A DNA stretch of 20,679 nucleotides from JANJUB01 sp040081075 (GCA_040081075.1 JBEBHJ010000064.1:1-20679), one strand, 5' to 3'. Positions 13,447 to 20,679 are shown, counted from the stretch's first letter. Numbers and translations are program-made. The notes: generated by a model not told the origin, from the letters alone.

Positions 13447-14521
13447 ATCTCAGATTCTGGACGCCCTGCGCCAAGTTCAGGATCCTGACCTTCACCGCGA
13501 TATTGTGACCCTCAAGTTCGTGAAGAACGTTGAGATTGAGGGCACCCATGTTAAATTTGATGTCGAACTTACCACTCCAGCTTGCCCCGTAAAGGAACAA
13601 CTTAAGCAACAGTGCGAAGAGTTTGTTCTGGCGCTTGAAGGGGTCGAAACCGTTGGCGTTAACATGACGGCCCGAGTTCGTACGCATGTTGACAATACCG
13701 AGCTCATTCCGGGCGTAAAGCACTGCATCGCGGTTGCATCGGGCAAGGGCGGCGTGGGTAAGAGTACGGTCGCGGTCAACCTTGCTGTCGCGCTGGCAAA
13801 ACTTGGCGCGAAGGTGGGGCTCATGGATGCCGACGTTTACGGCCCGAGCGTACCGATGATGCTCGGATGCGAAAATGATCGTCCGCTAACCCGCGACTCG
13901 AAGATTATTCCCATTGAGAAATTTGGAATCAAAACGATGTCTTTGGGCTACTTGCTCGAAGAGGGGCAAGCCGTTTTGTGGCGCGGTCCGATGGTGGCGG
14001 CAACAGTTAAGCAGTTGCTGGAGGATGTTGCCTGGGGCGAACTTGACTACCTGTTGGTTGACCTCCCGCCAGGAACTGGCGATGCGCCAATGTCGCTAGC
14101 GCAGTTGGTCCCGCTTACCGGCGTCGTGCTGGTTACAACTCCGCACAACGTGGCCTCGAACATCGCGGGCAAGTCCATCTTGCTCTTCAACCGTTTGGAG
14201 ACCAAGATCCTTGGTGTGGTTGAAAATATGGCCGACATGGTTTGTCCGACCTGTCAAACTGTCACGCGAATCTTTGCCGGACACACAGGGGCCGAGCTTG
14301 CCGCCAAGTACAGCGTGCCCTACCTGGGCTCCATTCCACTTGACCCAACCGTATCATTAGCGGGGGACGAGGGAACTCCGATCGTTGTTGGCGAGCCGGA
14401 CTCCGTTCTGAGCCGAACGTTCCTCAAAATCGCCGGCGAAGTTGCGCGTCAGGCAAGCATCGCCGGCGAAGCCGCATCCGACTTATCGGCGACGCAAGAT
14501 ACTCACGCCGAACAGCGCTAG
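13433..14521 (+). CDS. Mrp/ApbC family iron-sulfur cluster carrier P-loop ATPase
   Basis: This is a 362-residue cytoplasmic protein. Residues 1-80 form a MIP18/DUF59 domain (ILDALRQVQDPDLHRDIVTL; TTPACPVKEQL with Cys51). The ATPase part has a deviant Walker A, SGKGGVGKS (103-111), the switch region MDADVYGPSVPMMLG, LLVDLPPGTGDAP (207-219), and CPTC (271-274). That cysteine pair lets Mrp/NBP35 dimers bridge a transferable 4Fe-4S cluster. Typical full-length Mrp is about 360 residues, so it is intact. Role: hold and pass iron-sulfur clusters to apoproteins. It starts inside the end of the aminotransferase gene. Its last 39 bases overlap the convergent DUF2330-type gene. Confidence 0.92.
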   Translation: MPVTESQILDALRQVQDPDLHRDIVTLKFVKNVEIEGTHVKFDVELTTPACPVKEQLKQQCEEFVLALEGVETVGVNMTARVRTHVDNTELIPGVKHCIAVASGKGGVGKSTVAVNLAVALAKLGAKVGLMDADVYGPSVPMMLGCENDRPLTRDSKIIPIEKFGIKTMSLGYLLEEGQAVLWRGPMVAATVKQLLEDVAWGELDYLLVDLPPGTGDAPMSLAQLVPLTGVVLVTTPHNVASNIAGKSILLFNRLETKILGVVENMADMVCPTCQTVTRIFAGHTGAELAAKYSVPYLGSIPLDPTVSLAGDEGTPIVVGEPDSVLSRTFLKIAGEVARQASIAGEAASDLSATQDTHAEQR

Positions 14522-15480
14522 TCCCGAAACCATTCCAAATCCCATGATGCTCAGCGGATCTTCGCCGCCATCGCGTTTCTTAACTGGCTCTGGCCGCTTG
14601 TAGAAGAAGATGTCATCCCAAGTGTCACGGGGAAAATTGGGGTCCATATACGAAATGACCTTTGATCCAGGCTGGATCGCATCTTCCGAGACTCCAGTTT
14701 CCTTCGCCAATTTTTTGATCACGTCCTCATCTAGATCTGCAGTGAAGGCCTTCGTTGCGTCCCAATCTGCACTATTGCCAATCATAGGATCGTACTTTCC
14801 TTTCGCAATGAAGAAGAGGTTTAACCTGTTTTTGGGATCTCTTACCTCCGGGATATTGTCAAGCGGAACGAAGTAAGGGTTGTGGGGTCGTTGCGTTTTG
14901 AACGACATGCGGATGGTTCCGGTCTGAGTCTTTCCATTCTTGTTGAGCACCTTAAAGGCCGTGAGATACCACCCTTTGGAAACGTAACGCGCGATCCATT
15001 CTCGAGAGCTATCTGTAACCTTGTAGCGTTAGATTGCAACCAATCTCCGAGAGCTTTGGCGTCGGCAGACTTCAAAACGGCGGCGTGATACCCGGCTACG
15101 TCCTTTTCTTCAAGAACTTGGACGCCACCGCCAAAACCACCTCCACCAAAACCTCCTCCGCCTTGCCCTCCTCCGGCTGATGCTCTAGGTTTAGGCGCTA
15201 GTGCATCAAGGATATCGAACCCTTTGCTCGTGCATTCAGCGATCTCAGGCTGGGTCGGTGTCGGAGCTACGAATCCGAGATCTGGGGCTCCGGTCGTGAA
15301 TCCAGCATCGCGTATGAAGTGTTCAACTTTCAACTTATCATCCCAAATGATAATGCTCTTTTGCCGATTAAAAACAACCGAGAAGTTAGCCGAAGTAAAT
15401 CCAGCGCATGCATAAACTTGAGCGGTCGCGGCCGCAAGGATGCCCATGCAAAGGCATCTGTTTCGTGAGAGATTTCCCAT
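14483..15480 (-). pseudogene. DUF2330-type secreted protein with C-terminal anchor, split by a single-base deletion
   Basis: Two overlapping frames (15480-14842 and 14950-14483) together make one ~331-residue protein. The first has a signal peptide (LCMGILAAATAQVYA), a DUF2330-like opening (SANFSVVFNRQKSIIIWDDK), a Gly-rich spacer (102-119), and VQVLEEKDVAGYHAAVLKSADAKALGDWLQSN. The family then expects '.GY.v', a helix, and 'YV.KGWY...K'. The other frame supplies that as EWIARYVSKGWYLTAFKV, then a C-terminal transmembrane segment and RRR anchor (FGMVSGLALFGVSILRRR). Adding one G at 15027 (AACGCT to AACGGCT on the minus strand) reads SNGYKVTDSSREW and joins them perfectly. It is either a recent pseudogene or an assembly error. 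It overlaps the mrp 3' end by 39 bases. Confidence 0.75.
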
Positions 15481-15520
15481 ATCAGAGGGCTGACGCCTCA
15501 GGGCACTCTTGGTTACCGTT

Positions 15521-15526
15521 CATAAT
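15521..15526 (+). promoter_or_regulatory. -10 box CATAAT, five bases before ATG 15532
   Basis: CATAAT is followed by five bases and the ATG of the S24/S26-like gene. There is no Shine-Dalgarno sequence. It supports ATG 15532 over the in-frame TTG at 15526. Confidence 0.45.
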
Positions 15527-15531
15527 TGGTC

Positions 15532-15834
15532 ATGGGTTGGGCAAGCCACTACATCGAAAAATTGCAAGCGGGTCAGACGGTGTCGTTTCGGCCGCGCGGT
15601 AACTCTATGTCCGGCAAAATTGAATCTGGTCAGCTTTGCACGGTGAGCCCTGTTGACTACGCCACTTTGTCGGTTGGTGATATCGTTCTCTGTCGGGTTA
15701 ATGGAACCCAGTATCTGCACTTGATCAAAGCCATTCAGGGACAACGTTTCCAAATCGGAAACAACAAAGGACGGATCAACGGATGGGTCGGACCAAACTG
15801 CATCTTTGGCAAGCTTGTTTCTGTAGTAGATTGA
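15532..15834 (+). CDS. S24/S26 peptidase-like small protein
   Basis: This is a 100-residue soluble protein that keeps only the core of the LexA/signal-peptidase (S24/S26) fold. PRGNSMSGKIESGQLCTV (21-38) holds the G-[ND]-S-M box with Ser25 at the nucleophile position. SVGDIVLCRVNG (47-58) is the conserved 'GDIV' strand, and YLHLIKAI (61-68) places Lys66 where the general base is expected. GNNKGRINGWVGPNCIFGKLV completes the barrel. There is no membrane helix and no DNA-binding domain, so it is neither a normal leader peptidase nor a LexA-type repressor. Similar stand-alone proteins are known but I know of no established function. It is 30 bases ahead of the carbonic anhydrase gene and may be co-transcribed. 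Confidence 0.72.
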   Translation: MGWASHYIEKLQAGQTVSFRPRGNSMSGKIESGQLCTVSPVDYATLSVGDIVLCRVNGTQYLHLIKAIQGQRFQIGNNKGRINGWVGPNCIFGKLVSVVD

Positions 15835-15864
15835 GCCATTCCTGTGCCACAATCACGGCGACCC

Positions 15865-16476
15865 ATGATCAATGTATCCGCCCAAGATGCCCTCGCCAAG
15901 CTAAGGGCTGGCAATCAACGATTTGTAGCCGAGCTTACCGGCGTTCAGAGTTCGAAACGCCATGAGTTGCCTGATGCGCAGGAGCCAATGGCGATAATTT
16001 TGGGATGCTCCGATGCGCGCGTTCCAGCCGAAATCGTGTTTGACCAGGGCCTGGGCGACCTCTTTGTAATTCGAGTAGCCGGAAACATCGTCGCTCCATC
16101 TCAAATTGGCAGCGTTGAGTTTGCCGCTGAGAACTTCGGCACGCGCCTCGTGGTCGTTTTGGGCCACTCGGAGTGCGGGGCTATTTTAGCCACGATTGAG
16201 GAGCTTCGACGCCCCGCCGCTAATCGTTCTAAGAATATGAGCTCGATTGTTGATCGAGTTCGACCCGCAATTGAGGGCCTATTAGAAACGGAGCTCCGGA
16301 ATGACCATGTGGAGCTAGTGCGACAAGCGGTCAGGGCAAATATTCGAGCCTCGGTAAATCAGTTGCGGCACGGTTCGGATGTCATTGAAAACCTCATTCG
16401 GAATAACGGTCTTGTAGTGGTTGGCGCTGAGTACTCTTTGGCAACCGGAGTTGTCGACTTTTTCGATGGTGTGTGA
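15865..16476 (+). CDS. Beta-class carbonic anhydrase
   Basis: This 203-residue cytoplasmic zinc enzyme interconverts CO2 and bicarbonate. Zinc ligands are Cys48 in GCSDARVP and His101/Cys104 in GHSECGA; the catalytic Asp50-Arg52 dyad is in the same CSDAR motif. GLGDLFVIRVAGN (62-74) and SIGSVEFA-like (IGSVEFAAENFG) are also canonical. Length is normal for a bacterial beta-CA and there is no signal peptide. An in-frame GTG at 15844 would add seven residues (MPQSRRP). I prefer ATG 15865 because families usually begin close to the 'DAL..L..GN.RFV' helix, but no ribosome site or near -10 decides between them. It follows the S24/S26-like gene closely. Confidence 0.92.
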   Translation: MINVSAQDALAKLRAGNQRFVAELTGVQSSKRHELPDAQEPMAIILGCSDARVPAEIVFDQGLGDLFVIRVAGNIVAPSQIGSVEFAAENFGTRLVVVLGHSECGAILATIEELRRPAANRSKNMSSIVDRVRPAIEGLLETELRNDHVELVRQAVRANIRASVNQLRHGSDVIENLIRNNGLVVVGAEYSLATGVVDFFDGV

Positions 16477-16496
16477 TCGAAGCCTAAAGTAGGTGC

Positions 16497-16502
16497 TAGA
16501 CT
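16497..16502 (+). promoter_or_regulatory. -10 box TAGACT, six bases before ATG 16509 (leaderless start)
   Basis: TAGACT fits TANNNT and is followed by exactly six bases and the ATG of the DUF4240 gene. No Shine-Dalgarno sequence is present. Confidence 0.45.
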
Positions 16503-16508
16503 CATGCA

Positions 16509-17030
16509 ATGACTCTTGATCAGTTCTGGCAAGTCATTGATCGGATCAACGCACCGGCGGCAAAGCCTCGATTCTCTCAGCCCTTTAGCAAACCGCCAGC
16601 CAATGGCGGAATGGATGAAAAGCTTGGGAAACTTGAGGCAGAACTCGCGAAGTTACCTACAGCCGAGAAACAGTCCTTTGCCGACCACTTTGACGAATGT
16701 GACGCCCGTGCCTATTCATGGGAGCTCTGGGGAGCCGCTTACGTGATCCATGGAGGTTGCTCTGATGATTCGTTCATGGATTTTAGATCAACCCTCATAT
16801 GCATGGGACGAGCGATTTTTGAAGCCGCTTTGGCCGATCCAGAGAGTTTGGCCAATCTAGAGATCGACGAGGACGACCTGTTTTACGAAGGCTTTGGATA
16901 CACTGCCCACGGCAACTATGACCAAATCAGTCGGAACGTTCCGTTCCCGGAGAAGCCAAGAGGCCAAGAATGGGATGAGGAACAAGTTGGAGATGTGTAC
17001 CCGCAGCTGGCCAAGAAATTTGGCTGGTAG
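16509..17030 (+). CDS. DUF4240 family protein
   Basis: This is a 173-residue acidic soluble protein. It opens with MTLDQFWQVIDRI, the F-W helix typical of DUF4240. The family signature follows at ~70-100: WELWGAAYVIHGGCSDDSFMDFRSTLICMGR, where the family has 'LW.AAY.i.GGCSDD.F.yFR.WLI..G'. FEAALADPESLA then leads to an acidic EIDEDDLFYEG and a final YPQLAKKFGW. DUF4240 has no assigned biochemical function; in other genomes it appears among SMI1/immunity-like orphan genes. It starts 32 bases after the carbonic anhydrase stop but appears to have its own promoter. Confidence 0.85.
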   Translation: MTLDQFWQVIDRINAPAAKPRFSQPFSKPPANGGMDEKLGKLEAELAKLPTAEKQSFADHFDECDARAYSWELWGAAYVIHGGCSDDSFMDFRSTLICMGRAIFEAALADPESLANLEIDEDDLFYEGFGYTAHGNYDQISRNVPFPEKPRGQEWDEEQVGDVYPQLAKKFGW

Positions 17031-17065
17031 CGCACATTAGGTCTCCAACAGCACGTCCTCCTAGC

Positions 17066-17434
17066 ATGCGCCTAAACTATCCTGCCTTAGCTCTAATTGC
17101 AACCTTGCTTATTGTTGGTTGCGGTAACTCCAATCCGATGATCGGCACCTGGAACGTTGAGGTGAACGACAACGTCAAGGGAATGTTGAAAGGGGTTGAG
17201 ACGAAAGCGTCTTTCGAGTTCAAGGATGAAAAGGCAGTGTCGATGCATCAGAGTTTTGGCGGGAACAAGGTTGACTTCGAGGGAACCTATGTGCTCAAAG
17301 ATAAGGCACTAACCATCACCGTCGACACCAAGAGCGTTCCCGGCGGAACCGCGCTTCCGCCGATGAATTTCACCTTGGCCGACGACATGAAGTCGTTCGA
17401 AATCCCTCAGCAAGGAAGAGCCGTAAAGCAGTAA
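17066..17434 (+). CDS. Small lipocalin-like lipoprotein
   Basis: This is a 122-residue protein. The lipoprotein signal peptide ends in LLIVGC (Cys19). The ~100-residue mature part is predicted all-beta: MIGTWNVEV, ASFEFKDEKAVSM, VDFEGTYVLKDKALTITV and MNFTLADDMKSFEI. A GTW near the start followed by alternating strands, with 'G.Y.......i.i.....' and 'l..D...l.i', is a common small-barrel pattern in bacterial lipoproteins that measure or bind small ligands, but no ligand can be inferred. No clear promoter element or ribosome site is seen before ATG 17066; the DUF4240 gene ends 35 bases upstream. Confidence 0.75.
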   Translation: MRLNYPALALIATLLIVGCGNSNPMIGTWNVEVNDNVKGMLKGVETKASFEFKDEKAVSMHQSFGGNKVDFEGTYVLKDKALTITVDTKSVPGGTALPPMNFTLADDMKSFEIPQQGRAVKQ

Positions 17435-17533
17435 CCCTTCCATAATTGCCGTGTTTGGGGGCAACTGGTAAATGCCTTGGGTCGAGTGGCACAACCCAAA
17501 GGAAAAAGAATCTCTCGGAGGATCACCATTCCA

Positions 17534-18049
17534 ATGAAGAGATTAACAATCACACTTTCTATTCTTGCGGCTAGCCTAGCGCTGGCTGCCACAACCACCT
17601 TAGGTGCCCAAGGCGCTGGCGCGATGAGAGACGCAGCCGGTAACGAGTTCACCTTTTCGATCAACGTAAAGAAAACCATTTCGGGCACCATCGGAACTCG
17701 ACCACGTGTAAACGGGGCCGCATTCTTCCGCAGGAAATTCGCCATGAACGACAACAAGTTCGTTCTTGAGTATGCGATGCCGGTCGGAAAGGGTTTTGCC
17801 AAGAACGGCGGAACCGCCACCTTCGAGGGCCCGGGCATGATGAACATGTACAAGAACGGTGTCCTCATTTCTTCCTCTCCTGGCGCCATTTGGGCATCGG
17901 TCTCAGACATGCGTGCCGCCAACTCGGGTGATGGCCCGCCTGATAGCATGACCTTCCGCTTTGTTGATGAAGGTGGGAATCCACCCGTGGAATTCAGCGG
18001 ACCCGTCCTACGCGGCGACGTCTCTGTCTTCGAGCAAGCCAGCAAGTAA
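17534..18049 (+). CDS. Small secreted protein of unknown function
   Basis: This is a 171-residue protein with a signal peptide (MKRLTITLSILAASLALAATT, then GAQGAG). The mature part is beta-rich: FTFSINVKKTISGTIGTRPRV, FVLEYAMPVGKGF, GTATFEGPGMMNMYKNG and SMTFRFVDEGGNPPVEFSGPVLRGDVSVFE. I do not recognise a family. ATG 17534 is chosen because GGAGGA (17517-17522) lies 11 bases upstream and the signal peptide begins there; an upstream in-frame start would prepend a basic non-signal stretch. A CATAAT at 17441-17446 could be the -10, giving a leader of ~85 bases that contains a 6-bp inverted repeat (TTGGGT/ACCCAA, 17477-17499). A strong terminator follows. Confidence 0.75.
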   Translation: MKRLTITLSILAASLALAATTTLGAQGAGAMRDAAGNEFTFSINVKKTISGTIGTRPRVNGAAFFRRKFAMNDNKFVLEYAMPVGKGFAKNGGTATFEGPGMMNMYKNGVLISSSPGAIWASVSDMRAANSGDGPPDSMTFRFVDEGGNPPVEFSGPVLRGDVSVFEQASK

Positions 18050-18050
18050 G

Positions 18051-19934
18051 CTATCGGAGAAGACCAACAATGCCCGGCTGAGAGTCAGCCGGGCTTTTAC
18101 TTTTTGGCGGAGGCTTGTAGACAGGTTCGGCTCGCTCCATGTCCGTTACATAATCTCTAACCACTTTCATGAACGCCTCTGGAAGCTCAGAAACCGGCCT
18201 CACCCTAGCGTTGCCATTGGTTGCCCATACGCACGCATTGATTGTGAGTTGCGCACGGTTCGGAAAAAGGTATGTTATCATGCCGCCCGGCCGTCCCCTG
18301 CTCCCGAAACCACTTGTAGGGCTTTACCTTGAGATCAACCAGGTGCTTGGCGTATCCGTGAGCGTAAAGCGTTTTCGGCTCGTCCATTTGTTCGTTCAGC
18401 CCAAAAACAATTGTTCGAGGCGATGACATTGCGGCTGGCTCAAACTGAACTTCAATTTCCATTGGAATACCATTTGGGAACAGCCGACTCGGCAACATAT
18501 CAAGAGTTACTTCCAAACCTGTGCCCATTTGGATCCCTTCCATGATCGGCCCGGGAATAAACAAGCTGTCGGCATGCTCGTTCACCAGCGCATCAAGTTG
18601 CGCCCGCTCCTCGGGGCTCAGTCGGACGGCTTTGCGAAATGGCGTTCGAGCCTTCGCAACGTGACCGTGTAGGGGCACTGATCTCTCTGGCAACGTGCTT
18701 GACGGAAAGAGAATCGGAAGGCCATTCATGAACTCCAACTGATGCCGCATCGGCCACGCTGAGGAAGCAAACAAGGCTTCAGCCAACTCATCGGGTGATT
18801 TCGCGTTCCAAGCCGCTCTGAGGTGCGCCTTTAGCCTGGGGCGATCTATCGTTGGAATTAGTCCGTATGAGGAATCCCTAACCCTCAGCCACTCTGCGTC
18901 AAGCTCCAATTGATTCGAATCTGTCACCGCGTTAAGGATTTGAGCGTTTGTATAGGGCGGCGGCACCGTTCGCATAAGCCTAAAAATGGACATCGGATAA
19001 GGATTCGCGATCAGATTGATTTCCATGTGCCTCGCAATGTCCACGAACATAGGCCCGGCATCAAGTTCTAATGGGTCGGTTTGGACCGGATCGAGAAGCG
19101 CTTCGATGAGTTCCGGCATTGGCTTGACTTGACCCACGGGGTTGAGTTTTGCCAGCGCCATGCGATTTTCAACCAAGGGAGGTATCTCGACGTTGATCGG
19201 CTTTGGAACGCGGACGGTTTTCCGACCATACCTGGCGACGGAATCGGTATACGAAGCCCTACTTTTGCCCGAAGCGTAAGCAAGGTGCACGCTGTAATCT
19301 CCTGTGGACGTTTGGATCATCGCCATCTGGGCAATGGGCTCCCGCGGCTTGAGCCGCCGATTGTAATCCGCCATTATCTCTTTGATGATAGGTTCGCAGC
19401 CGCTTGGAAACGGTCGCTCGTTGCTTCGCGCCGGGTAAGTCCAGATAACTGCGTCAGGCTCACGGGCTAACTCGTCCAAGCCCATCTGAGCTAACAACTT
19501 TTTGGTTAGGCCGAAGGACTTTCCGTAGTAAGCAACCGCCTCGGAATCTAAGCCAACCGAAGCTTCCTTCTGCCAATCGCCGCTCAGCCTGCCCGTTTAA
19601 CGATTCCATCAAAAAAGGGCTGCAGGTATCCCTTGCGCAGCTCGAACTGATAGTGATCATACTCATTTCGGTTGGCCTTTGTGCGCTCCAAAACCCACTT
19701 CCCATCTCGCTCAACCCATGTGGCCCACGTCGCCCAGGCTATATGTTTCTTGACTTCGGGCCACGGTTGATCCTTTGTCCGAAGGATCAAAGGCAAGTGC
19801 TTGATTTCGGCCGACACGGCAATCTTCTCATGGGCCATTGGTTCAAGTTTGGCCAACACTTCAAAAAGGGGCCTCCCTGGGATCTCGACTGTAATAGACG
19901 GCAGACCAATTAAAACGAGAAACGTGCCTAACAT
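18051..19934 (-). pseudogene. Paralogue of the 697-aa secreted protein, broken by two single-base frameshifts
   Basis: Three frames (19934-19584, ~19590-18205, ~18300-18051) join into one ~627-residue protein. The N-terminus (MLGTFLVLIGLPS, then ITVEIPGRPLFEVLAKLEP, and AWATWATWVERDGKWVLERT) matches the first 90 residues of the 8349-10442 gene. The middle frame continues it, and the third supplies the C-terminus NARVRPVSELPEAFMKVVRD. Break 1 lies between 19584 and 19596 and needs one extra base in AAACGGGC, which lets VKR continue into LSGDWQKEASVGLDSEA. Break 2 is at the GGGG run at 18295-18298 and needs one base fewer, giving REQGRPGGMITYLFPN. Neither site is a recognisable slippery heptamer. 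It is a recent pseudogene or carries assembly errors. TATAAT lies five bases before ATG 19934. Confidence 0.75.
18072..18105 (+). terminator. Rho-independent terminator after the small secreted protein gene
   Basis: GCCCGGCTGA (18072-18081) and TCAGCCGGGC (18085-18094) form a perfect 10-bp GC-rich stem with a GAG loop, followed by TTTTACTTTTT. It lies 22 bases past the stop at 18049. It is placed inside the 3' coding end of the convergent minus-strand gene, whose tail therefore encodes the hairpin. Confidence 0.88.
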
Positions 19935-19939
19935 AACCT

Positions 19940-19945
19940 ATTATA
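19940..19945 (-). promoter_or_regulatory. -10 box TATAAT, five bases before ATG 19934
   Basis: The minus strand reads TATAAT followed by five bases and ATG 19934, giving a near-leaderless start. A perfect consensus -10 suggests this paralogue still has its own promoter despite the frameshifts, and is not transcribed only from the esterase gene 59 bases upstream. Confidence 0.55.
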
Positions 19946-19993
19946 CGTGAGGAAATCATGCTCACTCGCCGCCCCGTCAGCAGGATCTTTGAT

Positions 19994-20679
19994 CTATCGC
20001 GAACCGCCCAGCCACCAAACAAGAGCCTGATCAAACACGCGGCGCGCATGTTTGCTCGAATGAAACCCCTTCCCTGCCACCCATTTGTAGTCGTAACCGG
20101 CGAACTTCAGGGCCGATTCCATTTGGAGGTTGCCGAGCCACCAGTTTCCGTGCACATTGTTCAAGTCGTTTTCGCCGTCTTGCAAGTACACGCGAATCGG
20201 CTTCTTCTCAGTTTTGCGAATGAGAAACGGGTAGTTGTGACCGCCCTCTCGCTTGCTTTCGCCACTCGATATGTTTGCGAATGAGCCTATGAAACTCAAG
20301 GCAACGCCAAACTGATCGGGTCTCTCCCAGCAGGCGGTAAAACTACAAATTCCACCCGAACTCATGCCGACCAGAGCCCGCTTTGCTGGATCGGGGCTGA
20401 GCCTCACCAACTTCTGAACCTGCGGCAAAATTTCGTCAAGCAAAAACTTGGTGTAAGTGGCATTCAGCGAATCATATTCAGGCGAGCGATTGGTGTAATC
20501 ACCGACCTTTGTCGTTTGGCCGGGCTCGATGAAGACCCCAACGGTGGGCGGGATCTTGCCTTCCCTTGCACAGTTTTCCAAGGCGTTGGCTTGCCATTGC
20601 CGATCCCATTGGGCATCTTGCCCAATGAGCACGGGGTATTCCTTGCTCGAATTAAGGTTTGGCGGCGAGTAAACAAACC
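19994..20679 (-). CDS. Alpha/beta-hydrolase esterase (Esterase D / Fes-IroE-like), 5' end beyond the window
   Basis: The reading frame continues to the window edge (FVYSPPNLNSSKEYPVLIGQDAQWD at its start), so the N-terminus is missing; 228 codons including the stop are present. It has the Esterase-D family pattern: YSPPN....EYPVLIGQD early, a nucleophile elbow GMSSGG (catalytic Ser), the RVYLQDGENDLNN loop with candidate catalytic Asp, and GKGFHSSKHARRVF with the catalytic His. Family members hydrolyse siderophore esters, glucuronoyl or feruloyl esters, or other acyl esters, and are often exported. The substrate cannot be told from sequence. Conserved LLDEILPQVQKLVRLSPDPAKRALVGMS supports the assignment. 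The GTG within the fragment at 20632 should not be taken as the start. Confidence 0.85.
   Translation of the reverse strand, partial: FVYSPPNLNSSKEYPVLIGQDAQWDRQWQANALENCAREGKIPPTVGVFIEPGQTTKVGDYTNRSPEYDSLNATYTKFLLDEILPQVQKLVRLSPDPAKRALVGMSSGGICSFTACWERPDQFGVALSFIGSFANISSGESKREGGHNYPFLIRKTEKKPIRVYLQDGENDLNNVHGNWWLGNLQMESALKFAGYDYKWVAGKGFHSSKHARRVFDQALVWWLGGSR

Noticed and set aside
19584..19600. Programmed -1 frameshift at GTTAAACG in the paralogue
   Set aside because: The reading frame does not align with an X-XXY-YYZ heptamer, GTT is not a homotriplet, and no downstream pseudoknot or upstream anti-SD stimulator is evident. A one-base indel is simpler.

Overview
The window is a 20.7 kb stretch of an ordinary bacterial chromosome with mid-50s % GC by eye. 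Genes are dense and lie on both strands. I see no rRNA, tRNA, CRISPR array, insertion sequence or prophage. The lineage cannot be fixed from sequence alone. Many proteins look secreted or lipid-anchored. One is a di-haem cytochrome of the reaction-centre-cytochrome type found in many non-phototrophs. At least nine starts carry a -10 hexamer five to seven bases before the start codon, which suggests frequent leaderless mRNAs. Together these fit something like Armatimonadota (Fimbriimonadia) or a similar deep-branching group; this is a low-confidence inference.

Layout. 1-400: 9-nt tandem repeats, the truncated start of a 'four helix bundle suffix' gene, an inverted repeat and a palindrome. 398-1432: two convergent fibronectin-III-like proteins. 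1538-4116: a small CxCxxC protein, a lipoprotein with a toxin-nuclease-like domain, a coiled-coil matrixin-like metalloprotease lipoprotein, and a divergent secreted N-terminal-Cys amidohydrolase. 4197-5508: DUF6891 and DUF6584 proteins on the minus strand. 5518-8352: the di-haem cytochrome and a secreted protein of five beta-sandwich repeats. 8349-12314 (minus strand): a rhodanese/methyltransferase fusion, an unrecognised 329-aa protein and a 697-aa secreted protein.

12337-14521: a PLP aminotransferase overlapping an Mrp/ApbC iron-sulfur carrier ATPase. 14483-15480 (minus): a DUF2330-type envelope protein broken by one indel. 15532-18049: an S24/S26-like mini-protein, a beta-carbonic anhydrase, a DUF4240 protein, a small lipoprotein and a small secreted protein ending in a clear terminator. 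18051-19934 (minus): a paralogue of the 697-aa protein, broken by two indels. 19994-end (minus): an esterase running off the window.

No single multi-gene system dominates. The observations most worth following are the leaderless-promoter architecture (including a divergent pair with overlapping -10 boxes), the repeat array plus four-helix remnant, the paralogous pair of large secreted proteins, and the lipoprotein carrying a polymorphic-toxin-like nuclease domain beside a metalloprotease. Three single-base indels in one 5 kb stretch need checking against reads before any pseudogene claim.
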